Positions 48,208 through 58,862 are shown, numbered from the stretch's first letter. The stretch is DNA of 64,000 bases from Pantoea vagans (GCF_004792415.1 NZ_CP038853.1:124001-188000); one strand, 5' to 3'. Numbers and translations: made by a program. The notes: generated by a model not told the origin, from the sequence alone.

Positions 48208-49029
48208 ATGTCGTCTGATGAGTTAGAACTGGTCTGGAATAATATTAAAGCAGAAGCGCGCGCCCTGGCTGATTGTGAGCCGATGCTGGCCAGTTTCTTC
48301 CACGCGACATTGCTCAAGCATGAAAATCTCGGTAGTGCACTGAGTTACATGCTGGCCAACAAGCTGGCAAACCCGATTATGCCTGCTATCGCCATTCGTG
48401 AAATCGTTGAAGAAGCCTACCGCGAAGATCCGTCCATGATACTGTCGGCGGCTTACGATATTCAGGCGGTACGTCAGCGTGACCCGGCGGTCGATAAATA
48501 CTCCACGCCGCTGCTCTATCTCAAAGGATTTCATGCGCTTCAGGCCTACCGCATTGGTCACTGGCTATGGAATGAAGGCCGACGCGCGCTGGCGGTTTAT
48601 CTGCAGAATGAAATTTCTGTCTCCTTTGCCGTCGATATTCATCCCGCCGCGAATATAGGCCACGGCATCATGCTCGACCATGCTACAGGCATTGTGATTG
48701 GTGAAACCGCCGTAGTTGAGAATGATGTCTCGATCCTGCAATCAGTGACGCTGGGCGGTACCGGCAAAACCAGCGGCGATCGCCATCCGAAAATTCGTGA
48801 AGGGGTGATGATTGGTGCCGGCGCGAAAGTGCTGGGCAATATTGAAGTCGGCAGGGGAGCAAAAATCGGCGCCGGTTCTGTGGTGTTACAGCCTGTGCCG
48901 CCACACACTACGGCAGCAGGCGTCCCCGCGCGTATCGTCGGCAAGCCAGGCAGTGAAAAGCCGTCAATGGATATGGATCAGCACTTCAATGGCAGCCTCG
49001 CCGGTTTTCAGTTTGGCGACGGCATCTAG
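48208..49029 (+). CDS. cysE: Serine O-acetyltransferase
   Basis: The 273-residue enzyme has the helical N-terminal domain and a C-terminal left-handed beta helix of hexapeptide repeats ([32 protein letters not shown]) with the catalytic HPAANIGHG region. It makes O-acetylserine for cysteine synthesis and is feedback inhibited by cysteine through its C-terminal tail. Its last 4 bp overlap the convergent trmL. Confidence 0.97.
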   Translation: MSSDELELVWNNIKAEARALADCEPMLASFFHATLLKHENLGSALSYMLANKLANPIMPAIAIREIVEEAYREDPSMILSAAYDIQAVRQRDPAVDKYSTPLLYLKGFHALQAYRIGHWLWNEGRRALAVYLQNEISVSFAVDIHPAANIGHGIMLDHATGIVIGETAVVENDVSILQSVTLGGTGKTSGDRHPKIREGVMIGAGAKVLGNIEVGRGAKIGAGSVVLQPVPPHTTAAGVPARIVGKPGSEKPSMDMDQHFNGSLAGFQFGDGI

Positions 49030-49499
49030 TCTTTAATCAGTGCGCCCGCGTAATCGAGCTGGCGCCACGCTTCATAGACCACCACCGACACGGCATTCGA
49101 TAAATTCATGCTGCGGCTCTCCGCTCTCATCGGGATGCGGATTTTCTGCTGCGCCGGTAATGCCGCCAGAATTTCCGCTGGCAGTCCACGGCTCTCAGGT
49201 CCAAACAGCAGATAATCGCCCGCCTGATACGCGACGGCACTGTGTGCGGGCGTTCCTTTGGTCGTCAGCGCAAACAGACGTTCAGGCGACTCAGCGGCGA
49301 TAAACGCCTGATAGTCAGCATGGAATTTTATGGCCGTGAATTCGTGGTAATCCAGTCCGGCGCGGCGTAAACGCTTGTCATCCCAGGCGAAGCCGAGCGG
49401 CTGAATCAGATGAAGCTGGAAGCCCGTATTGGCGCACAGGCGAATGATATTGCCGGTATTTGGCGGAATTTCTGGTTCAAACAAGACAATGTTAAGCAT
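49026..49499 (-). CDS. trmL: tRNA (cytidine/uridine-2'-O-)-methyltransferase TrmL
   Basis: The 157-residue SPOUT methyltransferase starts [22 protein letters not shown] and has [11 protein letters not shown] and the knot-forming [23 protein letters not shown]. It methylates the wobble base of leucine tRNAs. The ATG at 49499 gives the family length. Confidence 0.95.
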   Translation of the reverse strand: MLNIVLFEPEIPPNTGNIIRLCANTGFQLHLIQPLGFAWDDKRLRRAGLDYHEFTAIKFHADYQAFIAAESPERLFALTTKGTPAHSAVAYQAGDYLLFGPESRGLPAEILAALPAQQKIRIPMRAESRSMNLSNAVSVVVYEAWRQLDYAGALIKD

Positions 49500-49535
49500 A
49501 AGGCCCCCCGATGACAGGGGCCGAAGCATAGCAAA

Positions 49536-50915
49536 TTATTGACGACCGGAGGAGTAGAGTGGCAACCAGAGGGTCAGACGCAGACCACCCAGTGGGCTGT
49601 CATCGGCTTTAACCCAGCCGCGATGCTGCTGCACTGCTGTTTCGACAATCGCCAGGCCAAGACCGGTGCCGCCTGATTCGCGATCGCGTGCTTCATCGGT
49701 ACGGTAGAAGGGACGGAAAATCTGTTCGCGATCTTCCGGACTCACGCCAGGACCGTCATCATCAACGTGTACCGTGATACCGGAAATATCGACGGAGAAG
49801 CTGACGCTGATATGTGTGTGTGAATAGCGCAGCGCATTGCGAACGATATTTTCCAGCGCACTCTCCAGCGCATGAGGGTTGCCATAAAGCGGCCACGGGC
49901 CAGGCGGGTAGGGAATATCCATCTTCTTGCCCATCTGTTCCGCTTCGAAACGGGCATCTTCCAGCACCCCATTCCACAGCTGATTCGCCTTCATCGCTTC
50001 GCTGACCAATGCATTTTTATGCTGGGTGCGTGACAGCACCAGCAGGTCGTTAATCATGCCATCAAGACGCTGTGCTTCCATCTCAATCCGCTCCAGCTCT
50101 TTACCTTCGCCCTGACGCCGACGCAGCAGCGCGGTAGCCAGTTGCAGACGGGTAAGCGGGGTACGAAGCTCATGGCTGATATCCGATAGCAGACGTTGCT
50201 GACCGGTCATCATCCGCTCCAGCGCACTGACCATCTGGTTAAAGCTGGAACCCGCCGCCAGAAACTCCTGCGGACCTGATTCCAGTTCCGGATGCTGACG
50301 CAGATTTCCGCTTGCGACTTCATCGGCGGCATATTTCAGCTTACGCGCCGGACGCGCCAGGCTCCAGGCGAGCCACAGCAGCAGCGGTGAGCTTATGAGC
50401 ATGGTGACAATAAGCAGCAGTAACGGACGGTCAAACAGCAGATTGACGAAATCGAGCTGGGAGCTGTTGGCGGGACGGATCATGTAAAGCTGGTAGTTAT
50501 CTTCGCCATCCCGGACGGCAAAAGGCCCTACCAGCTCAACACGACCATATTTCTTCTTCTGCGGATGATCGGCGTTATCAGACTGGCCGATAAAATTGCG
50601 GATAACCTGCATTTCGTTATGTTGTGCGCCAATCACCCGACCTTCACTGGTCACTAACAGCAGCCGCTGACCCGGCGGTGCCCACTTCTCCACGGCGCGA
50701 AACAGACGACGCCACCACATCAGATCGTTAGGGGGATCCTGTGACAGCTCTGCTTCGACGTGTTGCTCAATCATGATGCCCTGCCGCTGTTCACTCTCCA
50801 GCAGCGAGGTCATCTGTCGTGAATCGAGCTTGGGCACCATTAGCACCAGCATCAACACCAGCGCCAGCGTTAACCAGAAGATGGCGAAGATACGGGTGGT
50901 CAGACTTCCAATCAT
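49536..50915 (-). CDS. cpxA: Envelope-stress sensor histidine kinase CpxA
   Basis: The 459-residue kinase has an N-terminal membrane segment (ARIFAIFWLTLALVLMLVL type), a periplasmic sensor domain to about residue 165, a second segment, a HAMP linker, the phospho-acceptor SHELRTPLTRLQLA (His about 247) and the ATP-binding ENIVRNALRYS and GTGLGLAI. It responds to misfolded envelope proteins and is held inactive by CpxP. Its ATG overlaps the cpxR stop as ATGA. Confidence 0.96.
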   Translation of the reverse strand: MIGSLTTRIFAIFWLTLALVLMLVLMVPKLDSRQMTSLLESEQRQGIMIEQHVEAELSQDPPNDLMWWRRLFRAVEKWAPPGQRLLLVTSEGRVIGAQHNEMQVIRNFIGQSDNADHPQKKKYGRVELVGPFAVRDGEDNYQLYMIRPANSSQLDFVNLLFDRPLLLLIVTMLISSPLLLWLAWSLARPARKLKYAADEVASGNLRQHPELESGPQEFLAAGSSFNQMVSALERMMTGQQRLLSDISHELRTPLTRLQLATALLRRRQGEGKELERIEMEAQRLDGMINDLLVLSRTQHKNALVSEAMKANQLWNGVLEDARFEAEQMGKKMDIPYPPGPWPLYGNPHALESALENIVRNALRYSHTHISVSFSVDISGITVHVDDDGPGVSPEDREQIFRPFYRTDEARDRESGGTGLGLAIVETAVQQHRGWVKADDSPLGGLRLTLWLPLYSSGRQ

Positions 50916-51610
50916 GATGCCGAAACCATCAGATAGCCGCGGCCACGTAAGGTTTTAAACCAGGGATGACCGTCACGGCGTTCAGGCAGCTTGCGACGCA
51001 GATTCGAGATGTGCATATCGATGGCGCGGTCAAAAGGTGTCAGGCGTTTGCCCAGCACTTCCTGACTCAGATGTTCACGCGATACAACCTGGCCCAGGTG
51101 CTGCGCAAGCAGATAGAGCAGGGTGAACTCCGTGCCGGTGAGATCCAGCGTGACATCATCAAAACTCGCTTCCTGACGGCCAGGATTGAGCCGCAGGCAG
51201 TCCACTTCCAGTGTGGGCGAGCTATTGTCGTGTTGCTGCTGCTGTTCACTCCAGTTGGAGCGCCGCAGAATAGCGCGGATACGCGCCACCAGTTCGCGAT
51301 CGTTAAACGGCTTGGGCAGATAGTCATCTGCACCCAGTTCAAGGCCCAGTACACGATCCAGCTCGCTGCCGCGCGCCGTTAGCATGATGACGGGGGTTTG
51401 ATGTTGCTGTCGCAGTTCTTTCAGGGTGTCGATACCGTTTTTCTTCGGCATCATGACATCCAGTAAAAGCAAATCAATAGAGTTATCGAGCAGGTTCAGC
51501 GCCTGTTCACCATCGCTGGCTACCACCACTTCAAACCCTTCCATTTCTAACAGTTCTTTTAAAAGCGAAGTTAATTCGCGGTCGTCATCTACCAACAGGA
51601 TTTTATTCAT
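50912..51610 (-). CDS. cpxR: Response regulator CpxR
   Basis: The 232-residue OmpR-type regulator starts MNKILLVDDDRELTSLLKEL, has the phosphorylated aspartate in LLLLDVMMPKKNG (D51), the K in the receiver end (DDYLPKPF) and a C-terminal winged helix. The ATG at 51610 is used. A perfect CpxR box lies upstream, which predicts positive autoregulation. Confidence 0.97.
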   Translation of the reverse strand: MNKILLVDDDRELTSLLKELLEMEGFEVVVASDGEQALNLLDNSIDLLLLDVMMPKKNGIDTLKELRQQHQTPVIMLTARGSELDRVLGLELGADDYLPKPFNDRELVARIRAILRRSNWSEQQQQHDNSSPTLEVDCLRLNPGRQEASFDDVTLDLTGTEFTLLYLLAQHLGQVVSREHLSQEVLGKRLTPFDRAIDMHISNLRRKLPERRDGHPWFKTLRGRGYLMVSAS

Positions 51611-51664
51611 TTTTGTAGCCCTCCGCAGGCAAAATACCGTGTTCCTGGCGCACCTATCTATCGC

Positions 51665-51679
51665 TTTACGTAGTTTTAC
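51665..51679. promoter_or_regulatory. CpxR box between cpxR and cpxP
   Basis: TTTAC-GTAGT-TTTAC reads on the minus strand as GTAAA-N5-GTAAA, a perfect match to the known CpxR consensus. It lies about 85 bp before cpxP and 55 bp before cpxR and can serve both divergent promoters. Confidence 0.88.
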
Positions 51680-51758
51680 ACCCCCTGACGGATGTTTGCA
51701 GCTGTCGCCGTACACTGGCTCTCGTTGAATCGCAAAACGGAACGAACTGGAGTACACG

Positions 51759-52268
51759 ATGCGCAAATTAACCGCCGTCGTCCTTGCCTCAGCGATGGCT
51801 CTGAGTGTCGCCAGCGCAGGTGCTAAAGATGCGACGACGATTGACGAGATGCATCATGGCGGATTGCCGACAGGCAGTATGACGCAAAATCCGCAAAGCC
51901 ACATGTTCGATGGTATCGAGCTGACTGAAGAGCAGCGTCAGCAGATGCGTGACCTGATGCAACAGGCCCGACATGAGCGCCCGGTCGTTCATATTGATGA
52001 TATCGCAGCACTACACGACTTAGTGACTGCAGACCAGTTTAACGAAGCGGCCATCCGCGCAAAGGCGGAAGTCATCGCCAGAGTTCAGGTTGAACAGCAG
52101 GTTGAGATGGCGCGCGTACAGAATCAAATGTTTCAACTGCTAACGCCGGACCAGCAGGCCACGTTGCAGAAGAATTACCAGCGGCGACTTAATGAGCTGC
52201 GACAGTTTTCGAATCTGCATTCAGCGTCATCGCTGCAGGCAGTGAGTAGTACCAGCAGTAACCAGTAA
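51759..52268 (+). CDS. cpxP: Periplasmic Cpx inhibitor and chaperone CpxP
   Basis: The 169-residue protein has a signal peptide (MRKLTAVVLASAMALSVASAG) and the two LTxxQ-type motifs, LTEEQRQQMRDLM and LTPDQQATLQKN, of the CpxP/Spy family. It damps CpxA and delivers misfolded proteins to DegP. It is divergent from cpxRA with a CpxR box between. Confidence 0.95.
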   Translation: MRKLTAVVLASAMALSVASAGAKDATTIDEMHHGGLPTGSMTQNPQSHMFDGIELTEEQRQQMRDLMQQARHERPVVHIDDIAALHDLVTADQFNEAAIRAKAEVIARVQVEQQVEMARVQNQMFQLLTPDQQATLQKNYQRRLNELRQFSNLHSASSLQAVSSTSSNQ

Positions 52269-52311
52269 CATAGTATCCCTGTTTTCCTTGCCATAGACAC
52301 ATCCCTGTCTT

Positions 52312-52340
52312 CCCCCGCCATGATGGTGGGGGTTTTTTTT
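52312..52340 (+). terminator. Terminator of cpxP
   Basis: CCCCCGCC and GGTGGGGG form an 8-bp stem (one G-U pair) followed by eight T. Confidence 0.85.
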
Positions 52341-52596
52341 ATCTTTTTTTCGCTTTTTTTAATTTGACTGGAATCATCACCACGCAACAAAACCTCCATT
52401 TTATTAGCGCTTGTTTAACGTTTGTTTGTCAGGCCCGATGATTATTGACTATTCAGGCCATAACGTAAATTTAAGCGTACCGGTAAGCATCTTAAGGTCC
52501 TTTAAATACTTTAAGCCACTGAAAATAATAGATTTATAACCTTATCATGTAAGCTTTTATCTTAACTTTCAACGCGTTGCTTTTCCCGCGTTACGC

Positions 52597-52624
52597 TTGC
52601 CGGTTCAGGCGCAACCTCTACACT
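52597..52624 (+). promoter_or_regulatory. Possible sigma-S-type promoter of the KGG-repeat gene
   Basis: CTACACT resembles the sigma-S -10 element CTATACT, with TTGCCG 16 bp upstream of TACACT. The start would be about 95 bp before the gene. KGG-repeat genes are stationary-phase genes in E. coli, which fits. Confidence 0.4.
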
Positions 52625-52723
52625 TAATCCTGTCACTGAAGGGAAGTTAAGTGTCTTTGCGAAGTCTCAGGGAGCAGCAACCACATTATGTAGTCCTGAA
52701 TGAATCTATTAACGGAGTAAGTT

Positions 52724-52879
52724 ATGGCAGAGCATCGTGGTGGTTCAGGTAATTTCGCAGATAATCCGCAAAAAGCGTCTGAAGCAGGTAAGAAAGGCGG
52801 CCAGAGCAGCGGCGGCGGAAACTTCAAAAACGATCGTGAAAAAGCATCAGAAGCAGGGAAAAAGGGCGGCAAAAAGTAA
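52724..52879 (+). CDS. KGG-repeat general stress protein (YciG/YmdF-like), 51 residues
   Basis: The reading frame MAEHRGGSGNFADNPQKA then SEAGKKGGQSSGGGNF, DREKASEAGKKGGKK contains two copies of the stress-induced repeat (F-x-D/N-D/x-K-A-S-E-A-G-K-K-G-G). The protein is very polar, glycine- and lysine-rich and probably disordered. Relatives are induced in stationary phase or by acid. GGAG lies eight bases before the ATG and a strong terminator follows. Confidence 0.9.
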   Translation: MAEHRGGSGNFADNPQKASEAGKKGGQSSGGGNFKNDREKASEAGKKGGKK

Positions 52880-52946
52880 TCGCCGCGTATTTCTCAGCTC
52901 AGACCAGCCTATGACTGTGGTCTGACACTGATGTGTATGACACTTT

Positions 52947-52981
52947 GCCCCGTCCTCCCCGAGGTCGGGGCTTGTTTTTTA
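52947..52981 (+). terminator. Terminator of the KGG-repeat gene
   Basis: GCCCCG and CGGGGC pair around an inner CCTC/GAGG stem and are followed by TTGTTTTTT. Confidence 0.85.
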
Positions 52982-53115
52982 TGCCTGCCAGGCTTTTGCA
53001 AAAGAGACTGAGCCATTGAATGACCCGCTAAGCACTGCCCGCCTCCTGGTGTTAAACTTTAGCCATTCTTTCATTTGAGTACGCATCGTCGCTGATGCTG
53101 CATAGGGAATCTGGC

Positions 53116-54018
53116 ATGCAACCCTCTTATGGCCGACTGGTAAAGCGTGCTGCGCTGGCCGCCACCATTCTTGCATCTGTGCTGTTAATCGTGAAAATTT
53201 TTGCCTGGTGGTACACCGGTTCAGTGAGTTTGCTGGCCTCACTGGTGGACTCGCTGGTGGATATCGCTGCCTCGCTGACCAATCTGCTGGTGGTGCGTTA
53301 TGCGCTGCAGCCTGCCGACGAAGATCACACGTTCGGGCACGGCAAAGCGGAGTCCCTGGCAGCACTGGCGCAAAGTATGTTTATCTCCGGCTCGGCGCTG
53401 TTTCTGTTTCTGACCAGCCTGCAGCATCTTGCCTCGCCCAGTGAGATGCGGGCACCCGGCGTCGGTATTGTGGTGACCGTTGTGGCACTGAGCTCAACGC
53501 TGGTGCTGGTCGCCTTTCAGCGCTGGGTGGTGCGTAAAACCCGCAGCCAGGCGATTCGGGCTGATATGCTGCACTATCAGTCGGACGTCATCATGAATGG
53601 TGCCATTCTGATCGCGCTGGTCCTGAGCAGCTATGGCTTTGCCCGGGCAGATGCCCTTTTTGCGCTGGGGATTGGCATTTTCATTCTCTACAGTGCGTTG
53701 CGTATGGGCTATGAGGCGGTGCAGTCATTGCTGGATCGCGCGCTACCGGAAGAGGAGCGACAGCAGATTCTGACGCTGGCGACAAACTGGCCACAGGTGC
53801 AGGGCGTCCACGATCTGCGAACCCGCCAGTCCGGCCCGACAAAATTTATTCAGCTACATCTGGAACTGGAAGACCAGTTGCCACTGGTGCAGGCACATCG
53901 GGTAGCCGATCAGGTTGAGAAGGCGTTACGCAAAGAATTTCCTGGGTCAGACGTAATTATCCATCAGGATCCCTGTTCTGTGGTACCGTTCGAGAGAGAA
54001 GATTCTTTAGGTTTTTAA
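53116..54018 (+). CDS. fieF: Ferrous-iron/zinc efflux pump FieF (CDF family)
   Basis: The 300-residue cation diffusion facilitator has about six membrane segments, the metal-site motifs [12 protein letters not shown] and [10 protein letters not shown], the [12 protein letters not shown] stretch and a cytoplasmic C-terminal domain ([24 protein letters not shown]). It exports iron and zinc against protons. The ATG at 53116 gives the E. coli length of 300. Confidence 0.95.
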   Translation: MQPSYGRLVKRAALAATILASVLLIVKIFAWWYTGSVSLLASLVDSLVDIAASLTNLLVVRYALQPADEDHTFGHGKAESLAALAQSMFISGSALFLFLTSLQHLASPSEMRAPGVGIVVTVVALSSTLVLVAFQRWVVRKTRSQAIRADMLHYQSDVIMNGAILIALVLSSYGFARADALFALGIGIFILYSALRMGYEAVQSLLDRALPEEERQQILTLATNWPQVQGVHDLRTRQSGPTKFIQLHLELEDQLPLVQAHRVADQVEKALRKEFPGSDVIIHQDPCSVVPFEREDSLGF

Positions 54019-54096
54019 CGTAAATGAATCAAATCGATACGAAAGGAATGACGTAACGCTAACATTGCTGCAAAAAATAGTGAAAAGTTGTCTGAC

Positions 54097-54110
54097 CTGA
54101 ATCAATTCAG
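54097..54110. promoter_or_regulatory. Cra (FruR)-like operator upstream of pfkA
   Basis: CTGAATCAATTCAG is a perfect 14-bp palindrome that matches the core TGAATC-N-TTCA pattern of Cra sites. It lies about 120 bp before pfkA, a known Cra-repressed gene in E. coli. Confidence 0.7.
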
Positions 54111-54225
54111 CAGCAAGCCTTTGATATACTATCTGCCATCACATGTCGCGCTAATCGTAAAATGACCTTCAGCAGCGATCGACAGGCAGGATTAACCCTT
54201 AGTTTTGAACAATCCAGAGGTTGTC

Positions 54226-55188
54226 ATGATCAAAAAAATTGGTGTATTAACCAGCGGCGGTGACGCCCCAGGCATGAACGCAGCTATTCGTGGAGTGGTT
54301 CGTTCCGCGCTGAGTGAAGGACTGGAAGTTTTTGGGATCTATGACGGTTATCTGGGATTGTACGAAGATCGCATGATCAATCTTGATCGCTACAGCGTCT
54401 CCGACATGATTAATCGCGGCGGCACGTTCCTGGGCTCAGCGCGTTTCCCTGAGTTCCGTAATGAAGATGTGCGCCAGGTTGCCATTGAGAACATGAAAAA
54501 GCGCGGCATTGATGCGCTGGTTGTGATTGGTGGTGATGGTTCTTACATGGGTGCTAAGCGCCTGACTGAAATGGGCTTCCCCTGCATCGGTCTGCCAGGC
54601 ACCATTGATAACGACGTGGCCGGAACGGATTACACCATCGGTTATTTCACTGCGCTGGAAACCGTGGTTGAAGCGATTGACCGCCTGCGTGATACCTCTT
54701 CTTCACATCAGCGTATTTCAATTGTTGAAGTGATGGGCCGCTATTGTGGTGATCTGACCCTGGCAGCGGCGATTGCCGGTGGCTGTGAGTTCATCGTCCT
54801 GCCAGAGTTCCCGTATACCCGCGAAGAGCTGGTGGCGGAAATCAAAGCGGGCATCGCCAAAGGTAAAAAGCACGCTATCGTGGCGATTACCGAACACATC
54901 TGCGATATCGACGATCTGGCGCGTTTCATTGAAACAGAAACCAAACGTGAAACCCGTTCGACCGTTCTGGGCCATATTCAGCGTGGCGGTGCACCTTGTG
55001 CGTATGACCGTATCCTGGCGTCACGCATGGGCGCTTACTCCATTGAACTGCTGATGCAGGGTTACGGCGGCCGTTGTGTGGGTATTCAGAACGAGAAGAT
55101 GGTGCATCACGATATTGTCGACGCCATTGAAAACATGAAGCGTCCGTTCAAGCGCGACTGGCTGGACACCGCGAAAAAGCTCTATTAA
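54226..55188 (+). CDS. pfkA: 6-phosphofructokinase I
   Basis: The 320-residue enzyme starts [23 protein letters not shown] and has [29 protein letters not shown] with the catalytic aspartate, and the effector site residues in the C-terminal half. It phosphorylates fructose 6-phosphate in glycolysis. The ATG at 54226 gives the exact family length. fieF-pfkA-sbp order is as in E. coli. Confidence 0.97.
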   Translation: MIKKIGVLTSGGDAPGMNAAIRGVVRSALSEGLEVFGIYDGYLGLYEDRMINLDRYSVSDMINRGGTFLGSARFPEFRNEDVRQVAIENMKKRGIDALVVIGGDGSYMGAKRLTEMGFPCIGLPGTIDNDVAGTDYTIGYFTALETVVEAIDRLRDTSSSHQRISIVEVMGRYCGDLTLAAAIAGGCEFIVLPEFPYTREELVAEIKAGIAKGKKHAIVAITEHICDIDDLARFIETETKRETRSTVLGHIQRGGAPCAYDRILASRMGAYSIELLMQGYGGRCVGIQNEKMVHHDIVDAIENMKRPFKRDWLDTAKKLY

Positions 55189-55332
55189 TTCCCCTGCGGG
55201 GGTGTGCTGCACAGCATGCCCCGGCATTCCCCTTCTATATTCCCCGCGGTTATAACAGCTTATTTTTAATTCTTTTAGCTCTGTAATGGTTTATGTCACG
55301 CTTAGCCCATAACGACATTGGGAGAGTGCGTA

Positions 55333-56322
55333 ATGAACAAGTGGAGTATCGGCGTTACCCTGTTGCTGGCCTCAACCAGCGTGCTGGCGAAAGACATTCA
55401 GCTGTTAAACGTTTCCTACGATCCAACGCGTGAGCTGTACGAACAGTACAATAAAGCGTTCAGTGCGCACTACAAACAGGAAACCGGCGACAATGTCGTG
55501 GTCCGCCAGTCGCATGGTGGCTCTGGCAAGCAGGCGACCTCCGTGATTAACGGCATCCGCGCGGATGTGGTCACACTGGCGCTGCAATCCGATGTTGATG
55601 CCATTGCCGAACGTGGTCGCATTGATAAGAACTGGATCAAACGTCTGCCGGACAACTCTGCGCCTTACACCTCGACCATTGTCTTCCTGGTCCGTAAAGA
55701 TAACCCTAAGGGTATCCATGACTGGAGTGACCTGACGAAGCCAGGCGTGTCCGTGATTACCCCTAACCCGAAAACGTCCGGCGGCGCACGCTGGAACTAT
55801 CTGGCGGCCTGGGGCTGGGCACTGGATCATAACAACGGCGATCAGGCCAAAGCGCTGGCTTACGTCAGAGCGCTGTTTAAGAACGTTGAAGTACAGGATT
55901 CGGGTGCACGCGGCGCAACCAACACATTTGTTGAGCGCGGGATTGGTGATGTGCTGATCGCCTGGGAAAACGAAGCTTATCTGGCCGTTAACAAACTGGG
56001 CAAAGATAAGTTCGAGATTGTTACCCCGAGCGAATCGATTCTGGCTGAACCGACCGTGTCGGTGGTCGACAAAGTGGTGGATGAAAAGGGCACGCGTAAA
56101 GTCGCTGATGAGTATCTGAAATATCTCTACTCGCCAGAAGGCCAGACCATCGCTGCACAGAATTACTATCGTCCGCGTGATGCTGAAATCGCGAAGAAAT
56201 TTGCCAGCACCTTTGCGCCAGTGAAGCTGTTTACCATTCAGGACAAGTTTGGTGGCTGGGCGCAGGCTCAGAAAGCCCACTTCGCCGATGGCGGCAGCTA
56301 TGACGAGGTTATGAAACCATAA
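55333..56322 (+). CDS. sbp: Periplasmic sulfate-binding protein
   Basis: The 329-residue protein has a signal peptide cleaved near SVLAKD and then [39 protein letters not shown] and [20 protein letters not shown], the sulfate-binding family signatures. It delivers sulfate to the CysTWA transporter and is normally controlled by CysB. A hairpin without T run lies just behind the gene. Confidence 0.95.
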   Translation: MNKWSIGVTLLLASTSVLAKDIQLLNVSYDPTRELYEQYNKAFSAHYKQETGDNVVVRQSHGGSGKQATSVINGIRADVVTLALQSDVDAIAERGRIDKNWIKRLPDNSAPYTSTIVFLVRKDNPKGIHDWSDLTKPGVSVITPNPKTSGGARWNYLAAWGWALDHNNGDQAKALAYVRALFKNVEVQDSGARGATNTFVERGIGDVLIAWENEAYLAVNKLGKDKFEIVTPSESILAEPTVSVVDKVVDEKGTRKVADEYLKYLYSPEGQTIAAQNYYRPRDAEIAKKFASTFAPVKLFTIQDKFGGWAQAQKAHFADGGSYDEVMKP

Positions 56323-56330
56323 TGTATTAC

Positions 56331-56353
56331 GGTCAGCGCGTTCTGCGCTGACC
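56331..56353 (+). terminator. Hairpin behind sbp
   Basis: GGTCAGCGC and GCGCTGACC form a 9-bp stem with loop GTTCT. A T run is missing, so it may be a weak terminator or an RNA-stabilising end. Confidence 0.5.
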
Positions 56354-56482
56354 GCTTATCCGCCTCTATCACGTCTTTTCTCTTCTCTGCCCAGCCGCCA
56401 GTTCATCAGCCCGAATTCCCCGTGACATTCTTTTTTCGCCAGGCGAGGATGCAGGCTGTTAAACCATTCAGGAAGCGTTGTT

Positions 56483-57289
56483 ATGCCGACCAATCGTCGT
56501 GCAACCCGCCTGGTTGCCGTTCTGCTGGCGCTGGCTGTTGTGGGGATGCTGGCCGCCGCACTGCATTTCAAAAAGAACAGTGATGCACTCTGGCAGATCG
56601 TCAGCGAGAAATGCCTGCCTCATCAGCAAAGCAGCGGAGACCCTGCGCCCTGCCAGCGTGTCGACCAGCCGCATCGCTATGCCATGCTGAAAGATATGAA
56701 CGGGCCGTTGCAGTATCTGCTGATCCCGCTCGACAAAATCACCGGCATCGAAAGCCCCCGGTTACTGCAACCCGCGACGCCCAACTATTTTGCCCTTGCG
56801 TGGCATGAACGAACTCTGCTTGCACAGCGACGCGGCTCACCCATTGCTGATCGGGTCCTGTCACTGGCGATCAATTCGCAATATGGCCGCACGCAGAATC
56901 AGCTCCATATTCATCTCTCCTGTCTGCGACCCGATGTGCGTCAGCAGCTGGATAAGCTGACGCCGCAGCTTAGCAGTCAATGGCAGGCGAGCACGCTGCG
57001 TAAGCACCGCTACTGGCTGCGAACCCTGACGGCAGATGAGCTGACTCAGCAGAGTGCCTTTATCCGTCTGGCCGATGAACGGCCTGAGGCACGGACAGAG
57101 ATGGGGAAATATGGGCTGGCACTGGCTGAATTAAGCGATGGGAGACTGGTGTTAATGGCGATAGAGCGGAACTGGCTGCTGCTGAACAGTGGTTCGGCGG
57201 AGGAGTTGCAGGATCACGCCTGTGAGCTGATTGCGCCCATAAAAAAAGGCGGCTTAAGCGCCGCCTCTGACCGGAATGCTAATGCTTAA
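56483..57289 (+). CDS. cdh: CDP-diacylglycerol diphosphatase
   Basis: The 268-residue protein has an N-terminal membrane anchor ([20 protein letters not shown]) and the HIT-like motif NQLHIHLSC with the catalytic histidines, plus [15 protein letters not shown]. It hydrolyses CDP-diacylglycerol to phosphatidate and CMP. Its last codons ([10 protein letters not shown]) also encode the terminator of the convergent tpiA, and the stops overlap by 4 bp. Confidence 0.93.
   Translation: MPTNRRATRLVAVLLALAVVGMLAAALHFKKNSDALWQIVSEKCLPHQQSSGDPAPCQRVDQPHRYAMLKDMNGPLQYLLIPLDKITGIESPRLLQPATPNYFALAWHERTLLAQRRGSPIADRVLSLAINSQYGRTQNQLHIHLSCLRPDVRQQLDKLTPQLSSQWQASTLRKHRYWLRTLTADELTQQSAFIRLADERPEARTEMGKYGLALAELSDGRLVLMAIERNWLLLNSGSAEELQDHACELIAPIKKGGLSAASDRNANA
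57239..57266 (-). terminator. tpiA terminator embedded in the cdh coding sequence
   Basis: AGGCGGC and GCCGCCT form a 7-bp stem. Read leftwards a run of seven T follows. It lies wholly inside the 3' end of cdh. Confidence 0.8.
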
Positions 57290-58053
57290 GCGCTTTTTGC
57301 AGCCGCCGCAGCTTTAACGATTACCGCGAAAGCATCTGCTTTCAGTGACGCACCGCCAACCAGCGCGCCATCGATGTCAGGCTGGGTGAACAGCTCAGCA
57401 GCGTTCTTGTCGTTCACTGAGCCGCCATACTGAATGATGACCTGTTCTGCGATAGCCGCATCTTTCTTCGCGATATGATCACGAATGAATTTGTGCACGG
57501 CCTGAGCCTGAGCAGGGGTCGCAGATTTGCCGGTACCAATGGCCCAGACGGGCTCATACGCGATAACCGCATCTTTGAACGCTTCAGCGCCCTGAGTTTC
57601 CAGAACGGCATCCAGCTGACGCGCGCAGACTTCTTCGGTTTTACCCGCTTCGTTTTCTGCTTCGGTTTCACCGATGCACAGCACCGGGACCAGGCCCACT
57701 GACTTCAGTACCGCGTATTTCTTCGCGATGAACTCGTCGCTCTCTTTGTGGTAAGTGCGGCGTTCTGAGTGACCGATAATGATATATTTCGCGCCGATAT
57801 CTTTCAGCATTTCAGCGGAAACTTCACCGGTAAACGCGCCAGACAGGTTAACGTCCACGTTCTGCGCACCCAGTGCGATGTGGCTACCGGAGATGGCGTG
57901 TTTTGCCTGCTCGAGATAGAGCGCTGGCGGTGCAATGGCGACGCCACAACCCTCAACGCCAGAGAGTTCCTTGCGCAGACCGGCGATCAGTTCAGCTGTG
58001 ATCTGCTTGCTGCCATTCAACTTCCAGTTACCCATAACCAGTGGATGTCGCAT
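57286..58053 (-). CDS. tpiA: Triosephosphate isomerase
   Basis: The 255-residue TIM barrel starts [16 protein letters not shown] with the catalytic N-K pair and has IIGHSERR and [16 protein letters not shown] with the catalytic histidine and glutamate. The ATG at 58053 with GGAGGA upstream is used; the longer frame to 58131 is not. Confidence 0.97.
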   Translation of the reverse strand: MRHPLVMGNWKLNGSKQITAELIAGLRKELSGVEGCGVAIAPPALYLEQAKHAISGSHIALGAQNVDVNLSGAFTGEVSAEMLKDIGAKYIIIGHSERRTYHKESDEFIAKKYAVLKSVGLVPVLCIGETEAENEAGKTEEVCARQLDAVLETQGAEAFKDAVIAYEPVWAIGTGKSATPAQAQAVHKFIRDHIAKKDAAIAEQVIIQYGGSVNDKNAAELFTQPDIDGALVGGASLKADAFAVIVKAAAAAKSA

Positions 58054-58173
58054 TCTATCCTCCGCATAACGCGATACATGAAAAATCGCTGCCAGCCGGC
58101 AGCGTTGTCTGCCAGACAGTATAGAGATCAAATGTAGTGATGGCTTTGCTTTTCGTCATTTTCAGCCACATCA

Positions 58174-58764
58174 TCAGGGGCTCGCGAGCGCCAGTTTGAC
58201 CGGTTCGGCCGCGAAGGTCAGCCCCTTGTCACCGTTGTCAGCGACCACAAAACGCAGTGCGCCGTCGACCTGCGCAAAGTAGGGTAAATCCTTACCTTCC
58301 TTCAGCAGACCCTCCAGCTTTTTGCGCCCCTCGTCAGCACTTAATCCCGGTACAAAGAAGCGCAGCATGGCGGTCATGTAGGCCAGTGCTTTTTGCTGTG
58401 AGGCGCTCTGGTCCGGGCCAGGCAGTGGCAGCCAGGTAATCTGCAGCGTCTTGATTTTGCCGGTGCCGGGCTCCAGCGCGGTAGAGGCATAGAGCGTTTC
58501 ATTGATTTTGCTGGCGGCGCGCGTCAGGTTGCTTTTATCACCCCGATTATCAATAGCGCGATACTCCGGCAGCATCAGCGCTGCATTAGCCAGATTATAT
58601 TTTTCGCGAAACTGGCCGATAGTCATATCAAAGGTGGGAGCGCCCGCCAGCAGATAAGGCGCGGTGGGCAACGCATCCGGCCGTTCCTGCGGTGGCGGAT
58701 CGGCGGCAAAGACCGGAACCGTCAGCGCAAACGATAACAGCAGTGCGCCAGGCAAATTCTTCAT
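58174..58764 (-). CDS. yiiQ: DUF1454 protein YiiQ
   Basis: The 196-residue protein has a signal peptide (NLPGALLLSFALTVPVFA) and a periplasmic DUF1454 domain (TFDMTIGQFREKYN, INETLYASTALE, LQITWLPLPGP, YMTAMLRFFVP). Its function is unknown. It lies between tpiA and yiiR, as in E. coli. Confidence 0.9.
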   Translation of the reverse strand: MKNLPGALLLSFALTVPVFAADPPPQERPDALPTAPYLLAGAPTFDMTIGQFREKYNLANAALMLPEYRAIDNRGDKSNLTRAASKINETLYASTALEPGTGKIKTLQITWLPLPGPDQSASQQKALAYMTAMLRFFVPGLSADEGRKKLEGLLKEGKDLPYFAQVDGALRFVVADNGDKGLTFAAEPVKLALASP

Positions 58765-58862
58765 TTTGTCGATCCTAACCCGTAAACTCAGGCGCAAATT
58801 AAAACGGTTTTTATCCGCGAGGTCAAAAGCGCGGCGGTTCTCTTCTCTCTGGATGATAATGC

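Larger units (their letters stand above)
52269..52723. other. Intergenic stretch between cpxP and the KGG-repeat gene
   Basis: It holds the cpxP terminator and the upstream region of the KGG-repeat gene with a sigma-S-like promoter. No further gene is visible; the 74-codon minus-strand frame at 52175-52399 is not supported. Confidence 0.6.
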
